Source of the DNA: Parasporobacterium paucivorans DSM 15970
GTDB lineage: Bacteria; Bacillota; Clostridia; Lachnospirales; Lachnospiraceae
Direction of reading: 5' to 3'
DNA length: 64,000 nucleotides
NCBI RefSeq assembly: GCF_900141895.1
Contig: NZ_FQYT01000007.1
Location: 44,940 to 108,939, forward strand
Shown piece by piece: positions 5,233 to 13,708 of this stretch (position 1 is the first letter of the stretch; every line of letters begins with the position of its first letter). The notes beneath the pieces were generated by a model. It saw only the letters and a program-made list of their open reading frames with translations. It made no database searches and was not told the DNA's origin. Position numbers and translations under genes: made by a program.

Positions 5233-7893
5233 ATGCAAAATGAAAATGTAAGTTGCGTTACCGTGGGAGCAGGAACTTCTGCATGCAGCATCAACGGATC
5301 GCAGGAAGTGCGCATGACAAATTCCAGTACGGGCGGTCCTGTTTTCGTATATGTAAAAGACGGAAAAATTGTCAGACTGACTCCAATGGATTTTGACGAA
5401 ACTGATCCTGAATCCTGGAAAATCGAAGCCAGAGGCAAGGTATTTACACCACCAAGAAAGACTACAATCGCTCCATTCACAGCTGGACAGAAGTCTATGG
5501 TATATTCAGACAAGAGAATTTTATATCCAATGAAACGTGTGGATTTCGATCCTAACGGCGAAAGAAACATCCAGAACCGTGGTGTTTCCGGATATGAAAG
5601 AATCAGCTGGGATGAAGCTGCAGAAATAGTATGCGGCGAAGTAAACAGAATTAAACGCGAATATGGACCAAGTGCCATCCTTTCAACACCAAGTTCCCAT
5701 CATTTATGGGGTAACGTAGGATACCGCCACTCAACATATTTCCGTTTCATGAATATGATGGGATTCACTTATGCAGATCATAATCCAGACAGCTGGGAAG
5801 GCTGGCACTGGGGCGGAATGCATATGTGGGGATTCAGCTGGAGACTTGGTAACCCAGAGCAGTACGATCTTCTTGAAGATGGTCTGAAATATGCAGAAAT
5901 GATCGTATTCTGGTCATCTGATCCTGAGGTTAACAGTGGTATCTACGCTGCGTTTGAATCCACTATCAGACGTAAATGGTTAAAGGACCTGGGCGTTAAG
6001 ATGGTATTCATCGATCCTTTCTTCAACCATACAGCAAACTGGATTGGCGACAAATGGTTCTCACCAAAAACTGGTACAGACCATGCTCTTTCCTTTGCAA
6101 TCGCTTACACATGGTTAACAGAAGGATCCTACGATAAAGAATATGTTGCTACACATGCATATGGATTTGAAGAATGGTCAGAGTATGTACTCGGAAAGAC
6201 CGACGGAGAGCCAAAAACATGTGAATGGGCTGAAAAAGAGACAGGCATTCCAGCTTGTGATATCAGAGCTCTTGCCCGTGAATGGGGCAAAAAGAACACA
6301 TACCTTGCTGCCGGCGGTTTAGGCGGATGGGGTGGCGCTTGCCGTGCTACTCATGGTATTGAATGGTCACGTGGTATGATTGCTCTCGCTACCATGCAGG
6401 GAATGGGTAAACCAGGCTCTAACATGTGGAGTACAACACAGGGCGCACCACTTGACACAGAATTCTACTTCCCAGGATACGCTGAAGGCGGAATCTCCGG
6501 TGACTGCGACAACTCTGCTGCAGGCTTCAAGTTTGCATGGAGAATGTTCGACGGAAAAACCACTTTCCCATCACCATCCAACATCAATAATGGACAGGGA
6601 CAGCACATTCCAAGACTTAAAATTCCAGAATGCATCATGGGCAAAGAATTCCAGTGGTCTGGTAAAGGCTTCTGCGGCGGAGACATTCCTCACCAGATGC
6701 ATCAGTACCAGTATCCAGCTCCTGGATATTCAAGAATCAAAATGTACTGGAAATATGGCGGACCACACATCGGAACCATGACCGCTACTAACAGATATGC
6801 CAAGATGTACACGGATTCAGAACTTGATTTCGTAGTAAGCCAGTCTATCTGGTTTGAAGGTGAAGTTCCATTCGCAGATGTCATCCTGCCTGCTTGTACA
6901 AACTACGAGCGTTGGGATATCTCAGAGTTCGCTAACTGCTCCGGTTACATTCCGGACAACTATACACTGTGTAACCACCGTGTAATCTCCTTACAGATGA
7001 AATGTATCGAGCCACTCGGAGAATCAAAATCCGATTACGATATCTATGCATTCTTTGCAAAGAAATTAGGCTTCGAAGGACAGTTCACTGAAGGAAAAGA
7101 CGAACTGGCATGGGTTGAGCAGTATTACAATGCTACTGACTGTCCAAAACTCATGACATTTGCAGATTTCTTCAAAAAAGGCTACCTGGTAGTTCCAGAT
7201 AACACAACACGTAAGAAAACTGTTGCTCTCAGATGGTTTGCTGAAGAGAGAGAAAAAGATACTCCAGACTGGGGTCCACGTTGCAACAACTCTGTTGGAT
7301 ACAAAGGCCTTCAGACCCAGACAGGTAAAGTTGAGTTTATTGCTACCAGCATTAAGCGCTTCGAAGAGCAGGGATTTGTGGATGAATACCGTCCAGCTAT
7401 GCATACCTATGTAAAAGCTTGGGAAAGTCACCACTGCGAACTTGCAAAGAAATATCCTTTGGGAATGCTTTCACCTCATCCAAGATTCTCCATGCATACC
7501 ATGGGCGATGGAAAAGACAGCTTCATGAACGACATCAAAGATCACCGTGTAGAAGTTGACGGCTATTCTTACTGGATTATCCGTATCAACTCTGAAGATG
7601 CTGCGGCTCGCGGAATCAAAGAAGGCGACCTTGTAAGAGCATTCAATGACCGTGGATCCGTTATCCTTTATGCACAGGTTGGTGAGCGTACACAGCCAGG
7701 AACAGTTCATTCCTATGAATCCTGCGCGGTTTACGATCCACTTGGAAAACCAGGATGCTCAGCTGACAGAGGCGGATGTGTAAACATTCTTACTCCAGAT
7801 CGCTATATGTCCAAATATGCTTGCGGTATGGCACCAAACAGTGCTCAGATCGAAGTTGAAAAATGGAACGGGGATATTTACGAAATCTACTAA
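5233..7893 (+). CDS. athL: Pyrogallol-phloroglucinol transhydroxylase, large (Mo) subunit
   Basis: This 886-aa cytoplasmic DMSO-reductase-family protein has no N-terminal Fe-S cysteine motif, as in Pelobacter acidigallici transhydroxylase (875 aa). Residues recalled from that enzyme's structure recur with a constant offset of 12: His156 (His144), Tyr164 (Tyr152), Asp186, Ser187 and Trp188 (Asp174, the Mo-ligand Ser175, Trp176), Trp366 (Trp354) and Tyr416 (Tyr404). It converts pyrogallol to phloroglucinol with 1,2,3,5-tetrahydroxybenzene as co-substrate, using bis-MGD molybdenum. An AAGGAGG site lies 10 nt before ATG, and the Fe-S subunit follows. Codon use is strongly biased (CCA, GCA, ACA, AAA), suggesting very high expression. 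Another hydroxytransferase such as resorcinol hydroxylase is the main alternative. Confidence 0.93.
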   Translation: MQNENVSCVTVGAGTSACSINGSQEVRMTNSSTGGPVFVYVKDGKIVRLTPMDFDETDPESWKIEARGKVFTPPRKTTIAPFTAGQKSMVYSDKRILYPMKRVDFDPNGERNIQNRGVSGYERISWDEAAEIVCGEVNRIKREYGPSAILSTPSSHHLWGNVGYRHSTYFRFMNMMGFTYADHNPDSWEGWHWGGMHMWGFSWRLGNPEQYDLLEDGLKYAEMIVFWSSDPEVNSGIYAAFESTIRRKWLKDLGVKMVFIDPFFNHTANWIGDKWFSPKTGTDHALSFAIAYTWLTEGSYDKEYVATHAYGFEEWSEYVLGKTDGEPKTCEWAEKETGIPACDIRALAREWGKKNTYLAAGGLGGWGGACRATHGIEWSRGMIALATMQGMGKPGSNMWSTTQGAPLDTEFYFPGYAEGGISGDCDNSAAGFKFAWRMFDGKTTFPSPSNINNGQGQHIPRLKIPECIMGKEFQWSGKGFCGGDIPHQMHQYQYPAPGYSRIKMYWKYGGPHIGTMTATNRYAKMYTDSELDFVVSQSIWFEGEVPFADVILPACTNYERWDISEFANCSGYIPDNYTLCNHRVISLQMKCIEPLGESKSDYDIYAFFAKKLGFEGQFTEGKDELAWVEQYYNATDCPKLMTFADFFKKGYLVVPDNTTRKKTVALRWFAEEREKDTPDWGPRCNNSVGYKGLQTQTGKVEFIATSIKRFEEQGFVDEYRPAMHTYVKAWESHHCELAKKYPLGMLSPHPRFSMHTMGDGKDSFMNDIKDHRVEVDGYSYWIIRINSEDAAARGIKEGDLVRAFNDRGSVILYAQVGERTQPGTVHSYESCAVYDPLGKPGCSADRGGCVNILTPDRYMSKYACGMAPNSAQIEVEKWNGDIYEIY

Positions 7894-7926
7894 AGTAAAA
7901 TGGACCGAAAACTGAAAGGAGAATTA

Positions 7927-8757
7927 ATGATGAAACAGAAATATATAGTTATTGATGTTCGTTGGTGCCATGACTGCAACAACTGCTTCATGGGATGCAA
8001 AGATGAGCATGTAGACAACAATTGGGAAGGCTATACAGCCGCTCAGCCTCGTCACGGCCATCGTTGGATGAACATCGAAAGAAGAGAGCGTGGAAAATAT
8101 TCCCGTAATGATGTTAAATTCCTTCCGATGCCATGCCAGCATTGCGAAAACGCTCCTTGCGTTGCAGCTAGCAAAGGCGCTATTACCAGACGTGAAGACG
8201 GTATCGTTATGATCGATATGGTAGCAGCAAAAGGAAACAAAGAGCTGGTTGATTCATGTCCATACGGAGCAATCTACTGGAATGATGAAGCTGATATCGC
8301 TCAGAAATGTACCATGTGTGCACACCTTCTTGACAGCGCTGAATGGGCTCCTAAAATGCCAAGATGCGTACACAACTGCCCAACAGGATCCATGTCATTC
8401 TATGACTGCGAGCCTGAAGAAATGGCTAAACTGGCTGCTGCAGAAGGACTGGAAGCATACAAGGCTGAACTGGGAACCAACCCACACGTTCTGTACAAAA
8501 ACCTTTTCATGTTCACCAAAAACTTCGTAGCTGGCGGAATCACCGTTGATGGCGACTGCTTCGAAAATGCAACAGTAACACTTGAACAAGACGGTAAGGT
8601 ACTCCAGACCGCTCAGACCAACTTCTTTGGAGATTTCAAATTTGATGGTCTGGAAGATGGTGAATACACAGTTAAAGTTGATGCTGCTGGCAAAGCACAG
8701 TCAAGCAACGTTACAATAGCTGGAAAATCACTGAATCTCGGATTTATCGCGTTTTAA
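7927..8757 (+). CDS. athS: Pyrogallol-phloroglucinol transhydroxylase, small (Fe-S) subunit
   Basis: The 276-aa protein carries cysteine clusters CHDCNNCFMGC, CQHCENAPC, CPYGAIYW and CTMC...CVHNCPTGS, enough for three [4Fe-4S] clusters. Its last 80 or so residues form a Cna-B/transthyretin-like beta domain (TVDGDCFENATVTLEQ ... GDFKFDGLEDGEYTVKVD). That combination is the hallmark of the Pelobacter transhydroxylase small subunit, which is nearly the same length. Start: AAGGAG precedes ATGATG, and I chose the first ATG (7927). It lies 33 bp after the large subunit and shares its biased codon use. The beta domain probably mediates contact between subunits. Confidence 0.93.
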   Translation: MMKQKYIVIDVRWCHDCNNCFMGCKDEHVDNNWEGYTAAQPRHGHRWMNIERRERGKYSRNDVKFLPMPCQHCENAPCVAASKGAITRREDGIVMIDMVAAKGNKELVDSCPYGAIYWNDEADIAQKCTMCAHLLDSAEWAPKMPRCVHNCPTGSMSFYDCEPEEMAKLAAAEGLEAYKAELGTNPHVLYKNLFMFTKNFVAGGITVDGDCFENATVTLEQDGKVLQTAQTNFFGDFKFDGLEDGEYTVKVDAAGKAQSSNVTIAGKSLNLGFIAF

Positions 8758-8779
8758 TATTGAAAGGACGTATTAACGT

Positions 8780-9334
8780 ATGAAGAAATTAGTAATATAC
8801 AACGGAAGTCCCCGTATGGATGGAAACACCGTAACTCTTTTAAATCTCGTGGCACAGGGTGCAAGGGATAATGGCGCGGAAGTGGATTTTTACACTCTGT
8901 TCAAAATGAAGTTTATGGCTTGCCAGAGCTGCTTTGGATGCCGCATGAATGACGACTGTGTGATTAAAGATGAGTTGCACACCGCCCTTCAGAAGGTCAA
9001 AGAAGCGGATGCAGTGGTAATCGGTTCTCCGATTTACTTCATGCAGATGTCAGGACCGGTAAAGAACTTATATGACAGATTGTTCCCTTTGGTTGGCCAG
9101 GACGGCACACCGAGGTTCGGGACGAAGAAGATTGCGACCGTCTATTCACAGGGAATGGAAGATGAGCATGCTTATGATTCCTACTTTGACTACATTTCTT
9201 CTACGTATCCTGCTTACGGATTTGAATGGGCCGGCAACATTGTGTGCACCCAGGCGAATAATCCGGAATCTGCGGAACATAACCAGGAATTAAAGATTCG
9301 TGCCTATGAGTTAGGAAAGCAACTTGCATTGTAA
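8780..9334 (+). CDS. NAD(P)H-dependent flavin reductase / iron-sulfur flavoprotein-like
   Basis: The 184-aa protein opens KKLVIYNGSPRMDGNT, the FMN-phosphate loop of the flavodoxin-like FMN-reductase family, continues with CQSCFGCRMNDDC (the cysteine motif of iron-sulfur flavoproteins) and has ADAVVIGSPIYFMQMSGPVKNLYDRLF. It is 22 bp after the transhydroxylase small subunit and ends at a strong terminator, so it is the third gene of that operon. It may reduce a quinone or oxidised polyphenol, or pass electrons that keep the transhydroxylase co-substrate reduced; this is inference. Confidence 0.8.
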   Translation: MKKLVIYNGSPRMDGNTVTLLNLVAQGARDNGAEVDFYTLFKMKFMACQSCFGCRMNDDCVIKDELHTALQKVKEADAVVIGSPIYFMQMSGPVKNLYDRLFPLVGQDGTPRFGTKKIATVYSQGMEDEHAYDSYFDYISSTYPAYGFEWAGNIVCTQANNPESAEHNQELKIRAYELGKQLAL

Positions 9335-9370
9335 TCATTTTGCTGAATTTTAACTCCTCAAATTGAGAGG

Positions 9371-9402
9371 GATGGAAGGCCTTGGCCTTCCATCTTTTTT
9401 TT
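9371..9402 (+). terminator. Terminator of the transhydroxylase operon
   Basis: Perfect 11-bp stem GATGGAAGGCC / GGCCTTCCATC, 2-nt gap, then eight T's. Confidence 0.93.
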
Positions 9403-9459
9403 GCTGTATATATTTATAGGGCACAAAAAAAGGACCCATAGGGCCCAAGTTACAAGTTG

Positions 9460-10152
9460 TTAAAATTTGATTCTGAATAATAATTTATCAATATGATACT
9501 GACGGATATTCTGGTAGTGGTTCTTCATAGCAGCGGCAGCGGCGTCCGGATCCCGGGAGAGGAAAGCATCCAGTACGGCTTTGTGTTCCCGGGAGGAACG
9601 GCTTGCCTGGGTACGCTCTTCTGTTGCGGTGGCTTTAAAACGGGAGCTCTGGGCATCTAATGGCTCGAACTGCTCCATCAATCTCTGGTTGCCGGAATTG
9701 ACAATGAAGAACTGGTGGAAGTCGTGGTCCCAGCGGACAAAATCGTTTATATCGTCGGATTGCAGGGATGCCTCCATGGAATGAAAAATATCGGATATTT
9801 TCTGCACGGGAATGCGGTCGTAGTTCTGGATGCAGCGCTGTATGGCGTAAATCTGCATGATCTCCATCAGGTCATAAACCTCCAGAATGTCCTCGATGGT
9901 ATATTCCGGAACGGTCGCCCCCTGACCGGGCACAAATTTCAGAAGTCCCTCGTGGGTCAGCTGGTTCAAGGCATCCCGGATGGGCGTGCGGCTCATGTCG
10001 TACATCTCGCTGAGTTTTCTTTCGGACAAAACGGTGCCGGATGGGAAGACATGGCTGGTAAGCGCGTTTTTAATATAATTATATGCCTGGGATTTCTTGT
10101 TTTCAAATTCTTCAGACGCTATGGGGCTATTGACGATGTTTGTCTCTTTCAT
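9460..10152 (-). CDS. GntR-family regulator (FCD subfamily)
   Basis: The 230-aa protein has a GntR winged helix (QAYNYIKNALTSHVFPSGTVLSERKLSEMYDMSRTPIRDALNQLTHEGLL, about residues 17-70) and an all-helical FCD ligand domain with the metal-binding pattern DHDFHQFFIVNSGNQRL and later SSREHKAVLDAFLSRD. FCD regulators usually repress catabolic genes until a small acid binds. A perfect TGGTATTT-N5-AAATACCA palindrome lies about 65 bp upstream, and TGGTATACCA plus an AAATACCA half-site flank the start of the molybdoenzyme operon at 19.2 kb. I infer autorepression and control of that operon. Ligand unknown. Confidence 0.88.
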   Translation of the reverse strand: MKETNIVNSPIASEEFENKKSQAYNYIKNALTSHVFPSGTVLSERKLSEMYDMSRTPIRDALNQLTHEGLLKFVPGQGATVPEYTIEDILEVYDLMEIMQIYAIQRCIQNYDRIPVQKISDIFHSMEASLQSDDINDFVRWDHDFHQFFIVNSGNQRLMEQFEPLDAQSSRFKATATEERTQASRSSREHKAVLDAFLSRDPDAAAAAMKNHYQNIRQYHIDKLLFRIKF

Positions 10153-10216
10153 TGATTTTCCTCACTCTGGATTAAGAATCTTTGCATTTTATTGGATTCT
10201 ATCATGAATATACAGG

Positions 10217-10237
10217 TGGTATTTATGCGAAATACCA
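10217..10237. promoter_or_regulatory. GntR-type operator palindrome
   Basis: A perfect 8-bp inverted repeat, TGGTATTT and AAATACCA, around a 5-bp centre (ATGCG), in the promoter region of the divergent gntR gene. It fits the TGGT...ACCA pattern of FCD-type GntR sites. Confidence 0.7.
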
Positions 10238-10279
10238 TTTACTTATCGAGATTATGCAACATAATTATAACCTAAAAGA

Positions 10280-10308
10280 TTGAGAATATCCAGCAGTTGT
10301 GATATAAT
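10280..10308 (+). promoter_or_regulatory. SigA promoter of the molybdenum-cofactor operon
   Basis: TTGAGA (10280-10285), 17-bp spacer, perfect TATAAT (10303-10308). Transcription would start near 10315, just ahead of the structured leader. Confidence 0.8.
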
Positions 10309-10319
10309 CCAAGAAACAA

Positions 10320-10470
10320 AACTCCGAACTTGAATTTCTAAGGCGAAAGCTATGAATTCAAGCCTGAATGTTTCACGACATTCACAGGGTACTGCTGGAA
10401 ACGGCATTGCCTTCCGTTATTAGAAGGAGATATTTTATCAAAGCATTCATTGTATGATGCCGGGTTTATG
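10320..10470 (+). ncRNA. Likely Moco (molybdenum-cofactor) riboswitch leader
   Basis: The leader folds into successive hairpins: CTTGAATT / GAATTCAAG enclosing GCGAAAGC, GAATGT / ACATTC, and TGC-TGGAAACG-GCA, followed by GCCTTCCG; ACTCCGA stands at its 5' end. The GGAAAC loop and the CTCCG/CTTCCG elements recall the Moco RNA motif. Position strongly supports this: it sits between a good promoter and an intrinsic terminator directly ahead of a complete Moco biosynthesis operon. I could not run a covariance model, so class membership is probable, not proven. It should turn the operon off when cofactor is plentiful. Confidence 0.62.
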
Positions 10471-10482
10471 ACCTGATGATAG

Positions 10483-10511
10483 AACCTCTGCCTTTGACAG
10501 GGGTTTTTTAT
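10483..10511 (+). terminator. Attenuator terminator ahead of mobB-moeA
   Basis: AACCTCTG / CAGGGGTT stem (one G-U pair), 7-nt loop, then TTTTATTT. It lies upstream of the first gene of the operon, which marks it as a regulatory terminator controlled by the leader RNA. Confidence 0.8.
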
Positions 10512-10544
10512 TTGTCCAAATTCAGTATTAAGGAGAATAATCAT

Positions 10545-12260
10545 ATGGCATTTCATACACCAGTTGTGTCTTTTGTAGGGTATTCGGGCTCAGGAAAGAC
10601 CACATTCATAGAGAAACTGATACCTGAGCTGAAGAGAAAAAATCTAAGAATTGCCGTAATAAAGCATGATGCGCACGAATTCGATATAGATCGGGAAGGC
10701 AAGGATACCTGGAAGTTTGCACAGGCAGGAGCGGATATCATATCCATATCCTCCCGGACCAAGATGGCCCTGATTGAGAAGACGCCCGTGGAGCTCACTC
10801 TGGCAGAGATCATGCTCAATGTCCGGGATGTGGACCTCATCATCGCGGAAGGATACAGAGCGGGAGGAGCCCCCAAGATAGGCGTATACAGGGAGGCTTC
10901 CGGCCACGAGCTGTCCGTTCCGGTGCAGGAATTAGAGGCACTCGTCTGCGACAGGAAGATTACCGATGAGATTCCCTGTTTCGGTCTGGATGATGTAAGC
11001 GGAATGGCCGATTTCCTTGTGGAACATTTCGTCCGCAGGATTCCCTTTGGGATTCCCCTGGGGGAAGCGCTGAAGAAGCTGGAAGATATCCCGGTAGAGC
11101 TTACGTATGAAGAGGTCGGCATTGACAAGTCCAGAGGAAGGGTTCTGGCGGAGACGGTCATTGCCAAAGAGATGATACCTCCTTTTTCCCGTTCGCCCCT
11201 GGATGGATACGCATTCCGCGCATCGGATACCGAAAATGCATCCAGAAAAGCACCCGTGACCCTGCAGATTACCGAGGAAATCCCTGCTGGCACTTACCCG
11301 CAGAAAGAAGTGCTTCCAGGTACCGCGGCGAAAATCCTGACAGGAGCTCCAATTCCAAAAGGTGCAGATGCAGTGACCAGGTATGAGGATACAGAATTTG
11401 ACTCGGACACAGTCACCCTGTTTCAGTGCTATAAGCCGCATTCCAACATTGTGGACGCAGGAGAGGATATTGCCCTGGGAACGGAAGTCGTGACAGAAGG
11501 CACGGTCATAACGCCCTCCATTGCAGGACTGCTGGCTTCCCTAGGCGTTGCAAGACCCCGCGTGGTGCGAAAGCCGGTCATTAGCATCGTCAATACAGGC
11601 GATGAGCTGCTGGATGTGAACATGCCCCTGGAACCGGCCAAAATCCGCAACAGCAGCCATTATACCCTGGGCGGGTATATGGAAGAGACTGGAGTCACGG
11701 TTCTGGATGGAGGCATAGCCAGGGATACAGCCCAGGAAATAGCCCGGTCCATCAGGACGGCTTTAGCCTTCTCAGATATGGTCGTCACCACCGGCGGCGT
11801 ATCGGTGGGGGATTATGACCTGGTGAAGGACGCCCTGAAGCTTTTGGGCGCCGAAACCCTGTTCTGGAAAATTGCCATCAAGCCAGGAGGCGCCGTTGTG
11901 GCTGCCGTGCTGGACAAGAAACTGATTCTGGGACTTTCCGGAAATCCGGCTTCGGCCCTGGTAACCTTGCAGCTGCTGGGGATTCCTTTTATCCACAGAC
12001 TGATGGGACGCAGTGAGTGCGGCCTTCGGAAAGTGCAGGTGGCTATGTGCCGGAATTATATGAAACCAAGTCCGACGGGAAGATATATCCGGGGACGCCT
12101 GACGATCGAAGAGGGAAAGGCTTGCTTTGAACCCATCGAATCCCAGGAAAACGGCTCCATTTCCTCCATGAAAGGATGCAACCTGATTGCGGAAATCAAA
12201 CCGGGAACCCTTACCATAGAGAAAAATCAGATGATCGATGCCTATTGGTTATATAGCTAA
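10545..12260 (+). CDS. MobB-MoeA fusion protein
   Basis: The 571-aa protein starts at an ATG with AAGGAG eight bases upstream; an in-frame ATG at 10476 lies inside the attenuator and is rejected. Residues 1-160 are a MobB GTPase domain (VSFVGYSGSGKTTFIEKLIPEL P-loop; RIAVIKHDAHEFDIDREGKDTW; LIIAEGYR). Residues 170-571 are MoeA: PPFSRSPLDGYAFRASD, GAPIPKGADAVTRYE, SIVNTGDELLD, MVVTTGGVSVGDYDLVK and LGLSGNPASALVTLQLLG. MoeA inserts molybdate into adenylated molybdopterin; MobB assists guanylation to the MGD form that bis-MGD enzymes need. Fusing the two links metal insertion with the later step. It heads the Moco operon. Confidence 0.92.
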   Translation: MAFHTPVVSFVGYSGSGKTTFIEKLIPELKRKNLRIAVIKHDAHEFDIDREGKDTWKFAQAGADIISISSRTKMALIEKTPVELTLAEIMLNVRDVDLIIAEGYRAGGAPKIGVYREASGHELSVPVQELEALVCDRKITDEIPCFGLDDVSGMADFLVEHFVRRIPFGIPLGEALKKLEDIPVELTYEEVGIDKSRGRVLAETVIAKEMIPPFSRSPLDGYAFRASDTENASRKAPVTLQITEEIPAGTYPQKEVLPGTAAKILTGAPIPKGADAVTRYEDTEFDSDTVTLFQCYKPHSNIVDAGEDIALGTEVVTEGTVITPSIAGLLASLGVARPRVVRKPVISIVNTGDELLDVNMPLEPAKIRNSSHYTLGGYMEETGVTVLDGGIARDTAQEIARSIRTALAFSDMVVTTGGVSVGDYDLVKDALKLLGAETLFWKIAIKPGGAVVAAVLDKKLILGLSGNPASALVTLQLLGIPFIHRLMGRSECGLRKVQVAMCRNYMKPSPTGRYIRGRLTIEEGKACFEPIESQENGSISSMKGCNLIAEIKPGTLTIEKNQMIDAYWLYS

Positions 12261-12271
12261 GGAGAAAAAAT

Positions 12272-13219
12272 ATGAAAGATACATTTAACAGGGATATATA
12301 TTATTTGAGACTTTCCGTAACAGACTTTTGCAACCTGCGCTGTAAATACTGCATGCCTGCTGACGGTGTGGAACATATGGAGCATGAGGACATCATGTCT
12401 GTGGAGGAAATCGAAAAAGTCGTCAGGGCATCCGCAAAGAGCGGCATCCGCAAAATCAGGCTGACAGGCGGAGAACCCCTTGTACGCAAAGGTATCGTGT
12501 CTATCTGCGAAAAAGTTTCTGCCGTGGAGGGAATCGAGGAAGTGTGCATGACCACCAATGGAATCCTGCTTCCGAAATTCGCCAAAGACCTGAAGGCGGC
12601 TGGACTGCACAGGCTCAACATCAGCCTGGATACCCTGAACCCGGAGAAATATGCGGACATCACCAGGGGCGGAAAGCTCTCGGATGTTCTGGACGGAATA
12701 CGCAGCGCGGAGGAAGCCGGGTTCACCAACCTGAAGCTGAATGTAGTGCTGATGGGCGGCCACAATGACGATGAGATCGTGGATTTTGTGAACCTGACCA
12801 GAGACAATGCCATCCAGGTCCGTTTTATCGAGTTGATGCCGATGGGACAGTGCCAGGACTGGGACCACAACGTATTCCTGACAGCCGAGACCGTCCTCGA
12901 AAAAGTGGATGGACTGCAGCTGGAGAGGACAGAAGGCGTGGCCACTCTGTACAAACTGGACGGCGCCAAAGGTTCCGTAGGACTTATCCGCCCGATGAGC
13001 AACCATTTCTGCCCGACCTGCAACCGCGTGCGCATCACCTCGGACGGGCGCCTCAAGGCCTGCCTCCATTCAGAGCATGAAGTGAACCTGAGGGGGCTCG
13101 AAGAGGAGCTGCTGGAGAGCACTATCCGGGAGGCCATCAGCCACAAACCCCAGAATTTCAACCTGAGCACCGAATGTCCGAGCCAGAGCAAAAGATATAT
13201 GAACCAGATAGGAGGCTGA
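12272..13219 (+). CDS. moaA: GTP 3',8-cyclase MoaA
   Basis: The 315-aa radical SAM enzyme has TDFCNLRCKYCMP (CxxxCxxC) near residues 13-25, KIRLTGGEPLVRKGI, TTNGILLPKFAKDLKAAGLHRLNISLDTL, and the second-cluster cysteines HFCPTCNRVRITSDGRLKACLHSEHEVNLRG near residues 247-275. It rearranges GTP to 3',8-cyclo-7,8-dihydroGTP, the first step of molybdopterin synthesis. It begins 11 bp after mobB-moeA with a GGAG site. The usual C-terminal Gly-Gly is present (NQIGG end). Confidence 0.96.
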   Translation: MKDTFNRDIYYLRLSVTDFCNLRCKYCMPADGVEHMEHEDIMSVEEIEKVVRASAKSGIRKIRLTGGEPLVRKGIVSICEKVSAVEGIEEVCMTTNGILLPKFAKDLKAAGLHRLNISLDTLNPEKYADITRGGKLSDVLDGIRSAEEAGFTNLKLNVVLMGGHNDDEIVDFVNLTRDNAIQVRFIELMPMGQCQDWDHNVFLTAETVLEKVDGLQLERTEGVATLYKLDGAKGSVGLIRPMSNHFCPTCNRVRITSDGRLKACLHSEHEVNLRGLEEELLESTIREAISHKPQNFNLSTECPSQSKRYMNQIGG

Positions 13220-13221
13220 TT

Positions 13222-13704
13222 ATGGAAGGATTAACACATTTTAATAAAGAGGGCAGAGCCACCATGGTGGACGTGTCCGACAAGGCCATCACAACCAGGA
13301 CAGCCACAGCCTGTGCCACGGTCAAACTCAACGAAAATACATACAAGCTTGTCCGGGAAGGCAAGATGAAGAAAGGGGACGTGCTGGCGGTTGCCCAGGT
13401 AGCCGGAATCATGGCGGCAAAGAAGACCCCCGATATAATACCCATGTGCCATCCCATCGCCCTGACCAAGGTGGATATTTCCTACGAAATGGATGACGAA
13501 AAGAGCACCATCTACATTGAAAGCACCACAAAATGCAAGGGGGAAACGGGTGTGGAAATGGAAGCCCTTACAGCGGCCTCCGCATGCGCCCTTACCATAT
13601 ATGATATGTGCAAAGCGATACAGAGAGACATTGAAATAAGCGATATCCACCTGCTGACGAAGTCAGGCGGAAAAAGCGGCGATTATAATTACAAAGGAGA
13701 ATAA
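13222..13704 (+). CDS. moaC: Cyclic pyranopterin monophosphate synthase MoaC
   Basis: The 160-aa protein contains the family signatures GRATMVDVSDKAITTRTATA, KGDVLAVAQVAGIMAAKKTPDIIPMCHPIALTKVDI and GVEMEALTAASACALTIYDMCKAI. It converts MoaA's product to cPMP. The start at 13222, two bases after the moaA stop with GGAGG ahead, is preferred over an in-frame ATG inside moaA. Confidence 0.96.
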   Translation: MEGLTHFNKEGRATMVDVSDKAITTRTATACATVKLNENTYKLVREGKMKKGDVLAVAQVAGIMAAKKTPDIIPMCHPIALTKVDISYEMDDEKSTIYIESTTKCKGETGVEMEALTAASACALTIYDMCKAIQRDIEISDIHLLTKSGGKSGDYNYKGE

Positions 13705-13708
13705 GAAA

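Noticed and set aside
12257..13191. Long minus-strand frames (270 and 296 codons) opposite moaA
   Set aside because: moaA on the plus strand has all catalytic motifs; the antisense frames are low-complexity, Ser/His-rich translations with no ribosome site or family resemblance.
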